Shown piece after piece: positions 50,859 to 58,451 of a stretch of DNA of 64,000 nt. A program made the position numbers and the translations under genes. The first letter of the stretch is position 1; the number at the start of each line of letters is the position of its first letter. Under the pieces are notes generated by a model. The model searched no databases and had not been told where the DNA came from. It was given only the letters and a program-made list of their open reading frames with translations. Source of the stretch: Stenomitos rutilans HA7619-LM2 (GTDB lineage: Bacteria; Cyanobacteriota; Cyanobacteriia; Leptolyngbyales; Leptolyngbyaceae); contig JAHHIE010000002.1 in NCBI GenBank assembly GCA_019358945.1, forward strand, positions 62,001 through 126,000. The letters run 5' to 3'.

Positions 50859-51250
50859 TGCAGTCGGTTTGCTTTCCAAGTGGCTCTTAACGCATTGGAA
50901 AGCTGCATATACCGTGAACCAACACGTGATGCAAAACTAGGCAAAACGTATAGACAAATCCGTGCAAGTTTGCGCCACGCTTCTTGCTGCGTCTCCGTTA
51001 ACGCCTGCCAATGGTAGAACCCTTCACCTAGTAACGTCTGCGGTTCAAGTTCAAGATAATCCCATTGCTCGGAATCGACTAGCCAAGGTACTGTGCTGAT
51101 ACAACCTGAGCCTAGACGACTATTCTCGAATAGAACTCTTGCAAGCCACTCAATATCAGAGGCTTGTTGATTGCCTTTAAGCGACGCACCAAGGTTATGC
51201 AAAGTACAAGCAGCAGCGTCTAGTTCCAATGCTTCTTTAGAAAAATCCAC
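50855..51250 (-). CDS. Hypothetical early protein, 131 aa
   Basis: GTG start at 51250, with AAGGAG and AGCGATCTTTA upstream; the upstream gene's stop overlaps it by one base. Composition is mixed helical with many Trp and Ala (HWQALTETQQEAWRKLARIC). It ends in a basic segment (ALRATWKANRLQ). No family recognised. Confidence 0.6.
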   Translation of the reverse strand: MDFSKEALELDAAACTLHNLGASLKGNQQASDIEWLARVLFENSRLGSGCISTVPWLVDSEQWDYLELEPQTLLGEGFYHWQALTETQQEAWRKLARICLYVLPSFASRVGSRYMQLSNALRATWKANRLQ

Positions 51251-51462
51251 TAAAGATCGCTCTCCTTAATTTCATCAGGCGGGTGCGGTGGAAAAACATT
51301 TTCCCAGTCTTCTATCACTTTTGCTTCGTCAACGTACTGGCTCTGCTCTAATACTTCCAGCTCGTCAGGCTGGCGCGGAAAGCGTAACTGGCAAGCGGAG
51401 ATCGCTAGCACTGCGAGGGTTGAAAGAACGAAGCAGAGAGCAATGATCAGGCAAGGTGTCAT
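51250..51462 (-). CDS. Single-pass membrane protein, 70 aa
   Basis: N-terminal membrane helix TPCLIIALCFVLSTLAVLAI followed by a short basic turn and an acidic C-terminus. ATG 51462 is preceded by AGGA and CGATCGCAC, the recurring junction. Possibly an exclusion or envelope protein; family unknown. Confidence 0.6.
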   Translation of the reverse strand: MTPCLIIALCFVLSTLAVLAISACQLRFPRQPDELEVLEQSQYVDEAKVIEDWENVFPPHPPDEIKESDL

Positions 51463-51800
51463 GTGCGATCGTCCTCTTCTTTCAGCGCTTCAATTGCTCC
51501 TGTAAAGTGGCAGTAAGGTTTCTCAGGCTCAGCGACTGGGCGCTCATGCTGCCACTCATGGTATTGATTCAATTTCCCGTCAACCCGCAGCCATATAGCT
51601 TTTTCGTCAAGGTCGTGCGTCTCAACGACAAAGAGAATGGCAGCCATCACATCAGCTGCTTCATCTTGAAGGCGTTGCAAGAGCGATCCTTTACCATCAG
51701 GATGTTGATCTGTGTTGTAGTAAGCCGATTTTTTAGCAGCAATTTGAATGAGTTCGCCACACTCTTCCATCATTTTTGTTAAGCCATCTTGATGCATCAT
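51459..51800 (-). CDS. MazG-like NTP pyrophosphohydrolase, 113 aa
   Basis: Helical all-alpha NTP-PPase pattern: GLTKMMEECGELIQIAAKKS (EExxE motif) and RLQDEAADVMAAILFVVE (ExxD motif) supply the metal-binding acids. Such enzymes hydrolyse non-canonical or regulatory nucleotides, and phages use them to control nucleotide pools or stringent signalling. ATG 51800 follows GGAG and a HIP1 spacer. C-terminal EALKEEDDRT codes the next gene's ribosome site. Good family support. Confidence 0.75.
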   Translation of the reverse strand: MMHQDGLTKMMEECGELIQIAAKKSAYYNTDQHPDGKGSLLQRLQDEAADVMAAILFVVETHDLDEKAIWLRVDGKLNQYHEWQHERPVAEPEKPYCHFTGAIEALKEEDDRT

Positions 51801-51982
51801 GTGCGATCGCACTCCTGTTTTCTCATGGCATCAATCACTTCTTGAGCTTTGAAAAGCACTAGAACACCGTCATCACCAATATCAGCAAGGCATTGCCCGA
51901 CTGGAGCGCCTTTGCCGTTCCAAAGTTTTTTCCTGCCGGAATTCGTAAATGAGCCTTTGAGAACAAGGCTGATTTTTTGCAT
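51797..51982 (-). CDS. Small early protein, 61 aa
   Basis: ATG 51982 with AGGTGG upstream is preferred to GTG 51991. Sequence VLKGSFTNSGRKKLWNGKG and ADIGDDGVLVLFKAQEVIDA, ending QECDRT in the recurring junction motif. No family recognised. Confidence 0.55.
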   Translation of the reverse strand: MQKISLVLKGSFTNSGRKKLWNGKGAPVGQCLADIGDDGVLVLFKAQEVIDAMRKQECDRT

Positions 51983-52049
51983 CTGCTCCACCTAGAATTC
52001 CATGATTAATAGCGTGTTCGCATTTTTGAATTAATTGCTCTGGTGTCAT
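51882..52049 (-). CDS. Possible overlapping small ORF, 55 aa
   Basis: ATG 52049 has a strong AAGGAG eight bases upstream, better than many accepted genes here, and opens with MTPEQLIQKCEHAINHG. The frame then overlaps the following gene for 100 bases in another phase with a less natural composition, so it may be a true short gene, a decayed one, or a former in-frame extension of its neighbour. Confidence 0.4.
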   Translation of the reverse strand: MTPEQLIQKCEHAINHGILGGADAKNQPCSQRLIYEFRQEKTLERQRRSSRAMPC

Positions 52050-52061
52050 TTGCCGCACTCC

Positions 52062-52277
52062 TTAAAACAGTAAATCATCATGTTTGTTGTGGCGGTTCTG
52101 CCACCAATGCTGCAAATAAAAACGACGACGCACTAACCATGAATGCAGAGTGTCAGCGTGGGGATGTGGACATCGATCGCAGTGCAGAACTGAGCCTCCA
52201 TAACGCCTTTTGTATGAGCGTAATTTGTGACCGAGAAAGAAGCATTTTAAGTAACCGATCCAGCCGTGAAAAGTCAT
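52062..52277 (-). CDS. DUF1660-like small zinc-site protein, 71 aa
   Basis: Start at ATG 52277 with GGAGC upstream. Contains the pattern CFFLGHKLRSYKRRYGGS then LHCDRCPH, resembling small phage proteins of the DUF1660 kind (GHK followed by C-x2-C). Basic and aromatic C-terminus. Function of the family is unknown. Confidence 0.55.
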   Translation of the reverse strand: MTFHGWIGYLKCFFLGHKLRSYKRRYGGSVLHCDRCPHPHADTLHSWLVRRRFYLQHWWQNRHNKHDDLLF

Positions 52278-52349
52278 AGTGATCTTGCTCCAAAACTGCT
52301 TGAATAATAATCTTTGGTCAGTTTTTCGGTTAGCTTGCACTTCAGATCC

Positions 52350-53126
52350 TCAGAATGGAAAATTATCAAACTGATAGTTTTTGATTAGCTCAAGCATTTG
52401 CTCACCTTCATTGAAATTTGACATTTCAACCGCCACCCGCACGGCATCAACTAACGACACACCCGAATGCACGATCGCTGCTTTCACCAACTCAGCAGGT
52501 TCTAAATGCTTGAGCAAACCTTGCAACTGAATCCGTGCCACCTGATCAACCTCTTCTGGCTCCCAACGGCTGCAAACGGGGCGTTCTTCGACTAAGCCAT
52601 TTGCTTGCACGGGTCGGAGAGTTGGGTTTGCCTCGCCACACATTTCCCGCTTGGATTCTTCTGGCGTAATGGAAGGCGCACACACCTCAAGGCCCATTGA
52701 TGCCAACTTCGCTTCAACCTCAAGCGACACGGCGGTAGTGGTTGGGTCGGACATGTAAACCCGATCGCGCGGTACATCCGACGCCCGCTCCTCACCCCAA
52801 GTAATCCGCATCATGCCCTTGCCATTGGCAGCGATCGCCTGTCCTTCCACCACCCCACCGCCTGGATTGAACCAGACAGAAGTCGGATCAATGGGCTGAT
52901 ACTCGTAAGGGTTGCTCCCCTGATTTTCGTCCTCTAAGCCCTCTGTTTTGGTGGGGATGATGCTAAGAAGATCGCTCGACTCGCTGAAAGATACAAATGC
53001 AAGCGCGATCGCTAACTGATGCAGCCTTGCTCTGATAACTTCCTCAGATGGCTCCCTAGTGCCCTCAGAAACATCTGAAGAGGTTTTGTGATGACAAGGC
53101 TGTTTATGTGGTTGCAATGTGTTCAT
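52350..53126 (-). CDS. Hypothetical early protein, 258 aa
   Basis: ATGA overlap with the HNH gene before it. N-terminus with Pro/His/Gln-rich leader, then acidic and mixed region including WFNPGGGVVEGQAIAANGKG, and a helical C-terminus (EPEEVDQVARIQLQGLLKHL). No family recognised. It is the second gene of the RHH-controlled early transcript. Confidence 0.6.
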   Translation of the reverse strand: MNTLQPHKQPCHHKTSSDVSEGTREPSEEVIRARLHQLAIALAFVSFSESSDLLSIIPTKTEGLEDENQGSNPYEYQPIDPTSVWFNPGGGVVEGQAIAANGKGMMRITWGEERASDVPRDRVYMSDPTTTAVSLEVEAKLASMGLEVCAPSITPEESKREMCGEANPTLRPVQANGLVEERPVCSRWEPEEVDQVARIQLQGLLKHLEPAELVKAAIVHSGVSLVDAVRVAVEMSNFNEGEQMLELIKNYQFDNFPF

Positions 53127-53638
53127 AGACTTTCCTGCTTAGCTTTTTTGCCGGAAACATATTCAGCCAAAGTCACTCCTTTTCTGTAGGCAATCCAAAC
53201 ATCGGCAATGGTCAAATCTTCTAGGCGTGCAACAAACAAGCAATGGCGGATGCGCTCTAAAACAACCTGTTTTTCGGCTTGTTTTGCTTTGATCGCCTGC
53301 TTCAACCTGCCTCTAAGATCCTCGTAGTCTTCTTCAGACCAATGCGGCGAGTTAAGAAGTCGTCTATAGCGGACAGCAAGTCTCGTAGCCAAAAAATCGG
53401 CTCTTTCGGCTATGGAATAAAACGAATAAGAACTTAAGAGGCTGTTACACTCGCTACAGCAAGGGATAACCGTTTTTTCTGATCTCCATGCTTTAGCGTG
53501 TCGTTTTTGACCAGAAGCGTAAGCAAACGGAATGACATGATCAAAACAATTTGCGGTATGTCCGCAGTAAGAACATTCCGATACAAGCGCGCTGACTTCT
53601 ATAAAACCGCTCATTGTTGCTACGATATTGCTACACAT
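53123..53638 (-). CDS. HNH endonuclease with Cys pairs, 171 aa
   Basis: HNH layout: CSYCGHTANCFDHVIPFAY then CCSECNSLLSS, supplying DH and metal-site cysteines. A helical DNA-binding region follows (LKQAIKAKQAEKQVVLERIR). The predicted transcription start lies almost at the ATG at 53638, so the message is probably leaderless; ATG 53611 is the alternative. A longer upstream frame runs into the divergent RHH gene and is rejected. Confidence 0.78.
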   Translation of the reverse strand: MCSNIVATMSGFIEVSALVSECSYCGHTANCFDHVIPFAYASGQKRHAKAWRSEKTVIPCCSECNSLLSSYSFYSIAERADFLATRLAVRYRRLLNSPHWSEEDYEDLRGRLKQAIKAKQAEKQVVLERIRHCLFVARLEDLTIADVWIAYRKGVTLAEYVSGKKAKQESL

Positions 53639-53665
53639 ACCTTTATTGTAGCAACGTTGTAGCAA
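53617..53665. promoter_or_regulatory. Four-half-site dyad operator between HNH and RHH genes
   Basis: TTGCTAC occurs at 53617 and 53628, and its reverse complement GTAGCAA at 53648 and 53659. The four sites are perfectly symmetric around 53641 and each pair is spaced by 11 bases, close to one helical turn, as expected for cooperative ribbon-helix-helix dimers. It lies between the divergent genes and overlaps the minus-strand promoter. Confidence 0.85.
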
Positions 53666-53674
53666 CATGGTCAA
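53645..53674 (-). promoter_or_regulatory. Promoter for the minus-strand early operon
   Basis: On the minus strand TTGACC (53674-53669) and TACAAT (53650-53645) are 18 bases apart, a good -35/-10 pair. The predicted start point falls at about 53638, at the HNH ATG. It is covered by the RHH operator. Confidence 0.65.
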
Positions 53675-53822
53675 AGAATTTATGCTCCGGGTTAGGCTGT
53701 CAGGTAGACAAAAGCGGCGATTGAAGTGGGCTGCAAGAGAACAGGATAAGGACATGTCTGAAGTGGTTAGAGAGCTTGTCAATCGATTGCCTGAACCGCC
53801 AGAAGACTGGCAAGAAGAATAG
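53667..53822 (+). CDS. Ribbon-helix-helix (Arc/MetJ-like) repressor, 51 aa
   Basis: The frame ATG 53667 to TAG 53820 encodes MVKEFMLRVRLSGRQKRRLK and continues AREQDKDMSEVVRELVNRLP: a beta strand with R/V alternation, then two helices with the EVVRELV pattern of ribbon-helix-helix proteins. Its ATG sits at the edge of the four-site dyad. It overlaps tail to tail with the replication-region gene by 44 bases. Probably represses the early operon promoter and itself. Confidence 0.75.
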   Translation: MVKEFMLRVRLSGRQKRRLKWAAREQDKDMSEVVRELVNRLPEPPEDWQEE

Positions 53823-54783
53823 CAAGGCGTTGGGCTGTGGTGGGATCATGCTCTACCTGATCAGATGCTTCTGTGGTAACGAACGAATGTTTTACCGCAA
53901 ATCCTTTCCATTCCTCCTGCCATCGCTTCCAGGCTGAGGCGCGATCGCGAAAAGCAAGGGGGAAAGGAGCACCCATATCGTCACGCTCGACGGCACACCC
54001 TTTCTTCCAGCGACGGACGGTACCAATCTGGGAGTAGAGGGTCATGAGTTGTTCTAGCGTGGGAGTCGCGTGATCGCCGATCGCGGCAAATTGAGTCTCG
54101 ATCGCTTCCGGTGAGAGTAGTGATGAGTTTTGAATACTCACTGATGAGTCTTGTACGTTTCGAGACTCATTTGGATGTTCAGCAGGCATAAGCGCCTTCT
54201 TGCTAATCGCTGCCAAAGCCTCAGTCAGCGTCAATTCCGTCATGCTGTCGGCTTGTGCTTCAAGTTGCTGTCGATGATGCCATAACCGGATCGCACGTTG
54301 CGCCTGTCGTTCAGTGATGCCCCGATCGCTCAACCAGGGTAGCCACCGACCGTAGCCACCAATTTCGGGTAAAGCTTTGGCCTCTAGAAGTTTTTCGCCT
54401 AAAGTTAGCGATCGCTGGAGTGCTGCTGTGCCAGCCTGCCGCATGGTGCTTTCGGCTTCTTCTGCCTCGGCCCAAATCGCCTCGATTTCAGTGGCAAGGC
54501 GATCGACAAGGTTGTCAGACTCTGCGATTGTCAGCGCGTCTTCTACTTGGCTATCGTCGATCGCGGGTGCTTCCGGTGTGTCGATAATGGGTTCTGATTC
54601 TAGCTCTGGGGCGTCTCGTTCGACGGTGGCAGGGTTAAGGGCGATCGTCTTTTCACCCGTGCTGCATTTGATCCAATCATCGGTGGTGAAACCCTCAAAG
54701 GTACCCGTGTAAACATTTCCTTTGGCGGAAGTACCTGTGATGCGATCGCCCTTTTGCAGTAGCTGTTTAGTGGCTGTGGTCAT
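53779..54783 (-). CDS. DUF3102-like phage protein, 334 aa
   Basis: N-terminal beta-rich region (GDRITGTSAKGNVYTGTFEG) of small SH3-like pattern, then an acidic linker, and a central DUF3102-like section: LTLGEKLLEAKALPEIGGYG, then WLSDRGITERQAQRAIRLW. The C-terminal helical region is Trp/Lys-rich. DUF3102 proteins are common in phage early regions but of unclear role, possibly DNA binding. Start ATG 54783. Confidence 0.65.
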   Translation of the reverse strand: MTTATKQLLQKGDRITGTSAKGNVYTGTFEGFTTDDWIKCSTGEKTIALNPATVERDAPELESEPIIDTPEAPAIDDSQVEDALTIAESDNLVDRLATEIEAIWAEAEEAESTMRQAGTAALQRSLTLGEKLLEAKALPEIGGYGRWLPWLSDRGITERQAQRAIRLWHHRQQLEAQADSMTELTLTEALAAISKKALMPAEHPNESRNVQDSSVSIQNSSLLSPEAIETQFAAIGDHATPTLEQLMTLYSQIGTVRRWKKGCAVERDDMGAPFPLAFRDRASAWKRWQEEWKGFAVKHSFVTTEASDQVEHDPTTAQRLAILLASLLAVQAID

Positions 54784-54828
54784 GGCTCAATTTCCGGTGT
54801 GAAGGGTAACTGAATGCGGGTCGGGTCT

Positions 54829-55575
54829 TTACCGTGACCCGTTGCTATGGGGGGAGAGTTCAATTGCGGCAGTCGGTTTCACTTGCTGAAAACTGACAAC
54901 CCACACGTAAGGATTGCTAGCCCAGGGATATTTATCGGCATTAATGGAATTCCACAAGTCTTCATATGCAAGGCGTGAGCTAAGACACCAGCGCGACCAG
55001 TCCCAGCCGATATTGTCACCCCCTGGTAATCCGTCACGATCAGGGATGCCGTACTTCACGGTTTGCCCACCGTCCTTGGAGAGTGCTGCTAAACCTTCCG
55101 CGATCGCATCCTCTTCGCTGATGTCTTGGAGCCGTTGCACTCGCACGTTTGTAATTTCCAATAAGAGTCGCGAGGCTTTACGAGGCATATGGATCGACGG
55201 CTTCCAGCCCGCTGTGCTGCCATCGGGTTCTGGCATTGGCTTGTTGCAGCGATACTGTCGATCGGCTCGATAAGCAAAGCATTCATGCGTTTCAGACTTG
55301 GCTGGTCGCCAAGTCTCTCTCACCCAAAGGCGATCGCCAACCTTACCGTATGGGCATTGCATCGCACTAAAACAACCTGTGTTAGCCGCGATCGCAATTA
55401 ACTCGCCATCCTCAAGCTCAACATCTTTCCAGTTCTGAATCGCCCAGGATGGTAGCTTGGCTGCCCGTCTAGTCATCGTTTTCCGCCCTTCCAGAATGGC
55501 TTTTACCATTGCCCCAGAAAATAAAATCGGTCGTTCTCTTGCTGAGATCGTTGGTTCTAGCGTTGCGGTGCTCAT
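54829..55575 (-). CDS. ASCH/PUA-like domain phage protein, 248 aa
   Basis: Characteristic order: RPILFSGAMVKAILEGRKTMTRR, then CPYGKVGDRLWVRETW, then WKPSIHMPRKASRLLLEIT, LQDISEEDAIAEG and the end WASNPYVWVVSF. This is a widespread phage protein with an ASCH-type RNA/nucleotide-binding fold; reported activities for the superfamily include RNA or nucleoside binding. Start ATG 55575. Role in this phage unknown. Confidence 0.82.
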   Translation of the reverse strand: MSTATLEPTISARERPILFSGAMVKAILEGRKTMTRRAAKLPSWAIQNWKDVELEDGELIAIAANTGCFSAMQCPYGKVGDRLWVRETWRPAKSETHECFAYRADRQYRCNKPMPEPDGSTAGWKPSIHMPRKASRLLLEITNVRVQRLQDISEEDAIAEGLAALSKDGGQTVKYGIPDRDGLPGGDNIGWDWSRWCLSSRLAYEDLWNSINADKYPWASNPYVWVVSFQQVKPTAAIELSPHSNGSR

Positions 55576-55580
55576 GGCTT

Positions 55581-55784
55581 TTAACGGTTAAAAATGGGGT
55601 GTTTAATCCAGGCGAGGAAGCGGTGACATTGTTGGCAGCGCCAGTCTTCGATGCCGATCTGGGTGACGGAGGGGTAGCGATCGAGGCTTTTGCAAGCGGG
55701 GCATTGAGCGGGCGGTGGTTTAATGTCGGGAGCGGTTTTCTGGCGACGTGACTTTGGTGGGTCGGGAATAGCAAGCTGGGTCAC
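55581..55784 (-). CDS. Zinc-ribbon protein, 67 aa
   Basis: Two Cys pairs, CPACKSLDR and CQQCHRF, 20-odd residues apart, make a small zinc ribbon. N-terminus is Pro/Lys-rich. GTG start at 55784 shares four bases with the previous stop. Likely a nucleic-acid-binding accessory protein in the replication operon. Confidence 0.65.
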   Translation of the reverse strand: MTQLAIPDPPKSRRQKTAPDIKPPPAQCPACKSLDRYPSVTQIGIEDWRCQQCHRFLAWIKHPIFNR

Positions 55785-56149
55785 AACGACTCCCTCACCC
55801 AGCGACCAGTAGCATCCAGCCAGCGGCGGCAGGTGGTATCGCTACCCACAAACTGCAAGCTGGTGATGCCTGTCGTGAACACAACCTGCCAGCACAACTC
55901 CTCTAGCTCTTGCCAGTAGGCAGGCTGGCAGATAGTAGCGGGACCTGGCTCGTACTGCACAATCAGGAACGGTTGCACGCCAGGGACGTAGGCAAAGCGA
56001 AGGTTAGCACTGCCCAAGGCAATCATGGTGCGGTGGGAAAGTTGGCAAAAGAGGTGCTCCAAGATGCTGCTGCGGAGACTGGGAGAGCTTACCAATTGCT
56101 GAGCGGTATGGCAGCGGAAGGCGCGGGATGAAAGGTCGATCGTGCTCAT
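55781..56149 (-). CDS. Hypothetical replication-region protein, 122 aa
   Basis: Begins MSTIDLSSRAFRCHTAQQLV, with several Cys, a beta-rich centre (LRFAYVPGVQPFLIVQYEPG) and the end CRRWLDATGRWVRESL. No family recognised. Overlaps the zinc-ribbon gene by 4 bases. Confidence 0.6.
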   Translation of the reverse strand: MSTIDLSSRAFRCHTAQQLVSSPSLRSSILEHLFCQLSHRTMIALGSANLRFAYVPGVQPFLIVQYEPGPATICQPAYWQELEELCWQVVFTTGITSLQFVGSDTTCRRWLDATGRWVRESL

Positions 56150-56245
56150 AGTTTTTGAATCAGGGGTTGGAAGTAACGGAGGATGACGAGTAGCGCGTCT
56201 GTGCGTTAACGGGGATGGGGTCTGTCGGCTTTGCCTTCGAGGTAG

Positions 56246-56440
56246 TCAACGTCTCGCCCTTGCGGCTCGTTTACTGGTGTTTTGTTTGGCAAACGCTTCC
56301 GCTGTTTCCACAACTTTGGTTAACTCCTGTACCACAATATTTTTGAGATTGTCGCGGTAGATGTTGCTCAATGCTGGACGTAAGCGCTTGAATAGATGCA
56401 CCAACTCGGTATAGCGATCCGGCTCTTGTTTTTGCTGCAT
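56246..56440 (-). CDS. Small helical protein after DNA polymerase, 64 aa
   Basis: Start at ATG 56440 chosen because GGGGG lies upstream; the longer frame overlaps the polymerase end. Helical and basic (YTELVHLFKRLRPALSNIYR, ending TSKRAARARR). Might bind DNA. No family recognised. Confidence 0.55.
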   Translation of the reverse strand: MQQKQEPDRYTELVHLFKRLRPALSNIYRDNLKNIVVQELTKVVETAEAFAKQNTSKRAARARR

Positions 56441-56447
56441 ATGCCCC

Positions 56448-58451
56448 CTATTTGTCTGACCATGCTTTACAAACTTGCTTTTCCGGTGTGCTACCAAGGT
56501 CATCCACTGGAATAGAAGTGATAAAAACTTTCATTGCTGCCTGCATCTCCACCAAGATCAGGCGAGAGACCGCGAGAGCATAAGCTTCGTCACAGACAGC
56601 ATCGAGTTCGTCGTGAGCGCAATTGCACAGGTACGCACCCCACTCTGGATGAGCATCAAACCCGTCAAGAATGCCTTTCATAGCCAGTTTGATCACATCC
56701 GCTTCAGTGCTTGTCCAGACAAAAGAACAGGCATCGGACAATTTGACAGAAGGTGGTGCAGATGGTTGAAAATCAGATTTAAATTTCCGCATGTGAATGC
56801 GTCGCCCTGACCAGCCATAGACAAGACTGTATGTGTCTTTTAATCCTGGCAAAGTGACACATACTTTATTAGCCTGGTCAACAATGTCTAGTTGATAACG
56901 GCGCAGTCCTGCGTAGGCAGTATCCCAAGCTTTCACTGCTAACTTGGCAACATCTTCAGAAAGGTCAATGCCAGCATCTGTCTTAGCTGTACGCTGTAAT
57001 GTTGATGGCCCTGCACCATTCAACCGTCCGTAGAACACAGGTTTTGCTACCTGTCTTAACTGGTCTGCCCGTTGGCGATCGGGGGATGTCTTATCCTTAC
57101 GAGTCTGCTTGATATACTCTGCTGACCAATCTAGCCCTTGTAGCTTTGCAAGCTTACTAGCTGTGACTGAGTGAAAGTCAGGATCATCACCACTGTTGTA
57201 AATTTCCACCAATGTCTTATCACCACTTGCCTCCGCAGCAATCCGAGCATGGGCAGCAGACAAGTCAGAAATAATGAGTGCCTTACCTTCAGGCACTTTA
57301 AAGAACGAACGTACCTCAGGTAAGTTAAGTGCCTTGATCTCATCTGGCATGGAGATGGGATTAGGAGGGTTTTGCAAATTGACATTAGGAAATTGATCTT
57401 TAGCTTTGTCACCGCAAGTTGAACGCCCAAAGCCCGTTGGGCCTAACTGCCGAAAACTACCGCGTACAGAGCCATCAGAATAAGCGCGTTGACAACCCTT
57501 GATGTAATCAATGTAGGTAGTCATCGTGCGCCACAGGCTCAAAGACTTCAGAGCGGGTTTGTCCCAATAGGGAGAAAGACCCCCCTGGTCTGTGCTCTCA
57601 ACTGTGATACCCAACGTCTTTTGAATGGCTTGTTTAACTTGCTTCGGGCTGTCAGGATTAACACCTGGAAATGTTTCATTGAATGGCTGCAGTAAAGCAC
57701 CACAAGCAGCTTCATATTGCTGTAAAACATCTCTGAGAGTTTCGATACAAACGGGAAAACCGTAATATTCCATTTGCACAAAGGCAGGGTTCGCACCACT
57801 TTCTGCTAGAGCAGGGCCACTCAGGTTGACATTGTCTAGCATCTTCCCCAGTTGCCTGAAGACATCGAGAACGACTAGAGAATCTTTTGCTGAATAATTA
57901 CGTTGCGCGTTTGTAAGCGCTCCACCAAAGTCAGATTTTTGCTCAGCCTTGTCCACCTCAATACCCAGCCGTGCACAGATTGCTTTGAGATTGTGACGGT
58001 AGGGTACTCCTGCCCAATACAACTGACTGAACAACATCACATCGCGGACACAACGCGTATCAAAGCCAAACTTAACTTTGACCCACAATTGATCAAACTT
58101 TAAGTTCTGCCCCACCACACGCACATCTGGGTCTCGCAACATCTGACCGAGTAAAGGTAAGAACCCTGTAGCATCCAGACGCTGGCGGCAAAGGTTGCAA
58201 TCATCCATAAACCCTCCCAAGTCCACCAACAGACTTAAGCCGTTGGTCAACCCAATGGAAATGAGTCTGATGTCGCCTCGCCAAGGGTCAAGGGCTGAAC
58301 CATTGCTAGCAAAGGTCTCAATGTCAAACCCAAACATTTTTGACTGTTGCCACTCGGTTAATGCGTCCGCCCAGCGCACATCTGAGGGTGTGACAATACA
58401 AGGATCTAAAGCAATTTCAGGTTCAAGCAAGAGAGCTGTTTGATAACTCAT
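56448..58451 (-). CDS. Family A DNA polymerase with 3'-5' exonuclease, 667 aa
   Basis: Exonuclease domain with FGFDIETF (D43, E45), GQNLKFDQLW and YSAKDSLVV. Polymerase domain with motif A variant IISDLSAAHARIAAE, a fingers segment RADQLRQVAKPVFYGRLNGAG, and motif C HDELDAV (H613, D614, E615). Length and order match phage Pol I-like replicases lacking a 5' nuclease. Its start overlaps the primase-helicase stop. It should replicate the phage genome together with the DUF3987 protein and SSB-like protein. Confidence 0.92.
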   Translation of the reverse strand: MSYQTALLLEPEIALDPCIVTPSDVRWADALTEWQQSKMFGFDIETFASNGSALDPWRGDIRLISIGLTNGLSLLVDLGGFMDDCNLCRQRLDATGFLPLLGQMLRDPDVRVVGQNLKFDQLWVKVKFGFDTRCVRDVMLFSQLYWAGVPYRHNLKAICARLGIEVDKAEQKSDFGGALTNAQRNYSAKDSLVVLDVFRQLGKMLDNVNLSGPALAESGANPAFVQMEYYGFPVCIETLRDVLQQYEAACGALLQPFNETFPGVNPDSPKQVKQAIQKTLGITVESTDQGGLSPYWDKPALKSLSLWRTMTTYIDYIKGCQRAYSDGSVRGSFRQLGPTGFGRSTCGDKAKDQFPNVNLQNPPNPISMPDEIKALNLPEVRSFFKVPEGKALIISDLSAAHARIAAEASGDKTLVEIYNSGDDPDFHSVTASKLAKLQGLDWSAEYIKQTRKDKTSPDRQRADQLRQVAKPVFYGRLNGAGPSTLQRTAKTDAGIDLSEDVAKLAVKAWDTAYAGLRRYQLDIVDQANKVCVTLPGLKDTYSLVYGWSGRRIHMRKFKSDFQPSAPPSVKLSDACSFVWTSTEADVIKLAMKGILDGFDAHPEWGAYLCNCAHDELDAVCDEAYALAVSRLILVEMQAAMKVFITSIPVDDLGSTPEKQVCKAWSDK

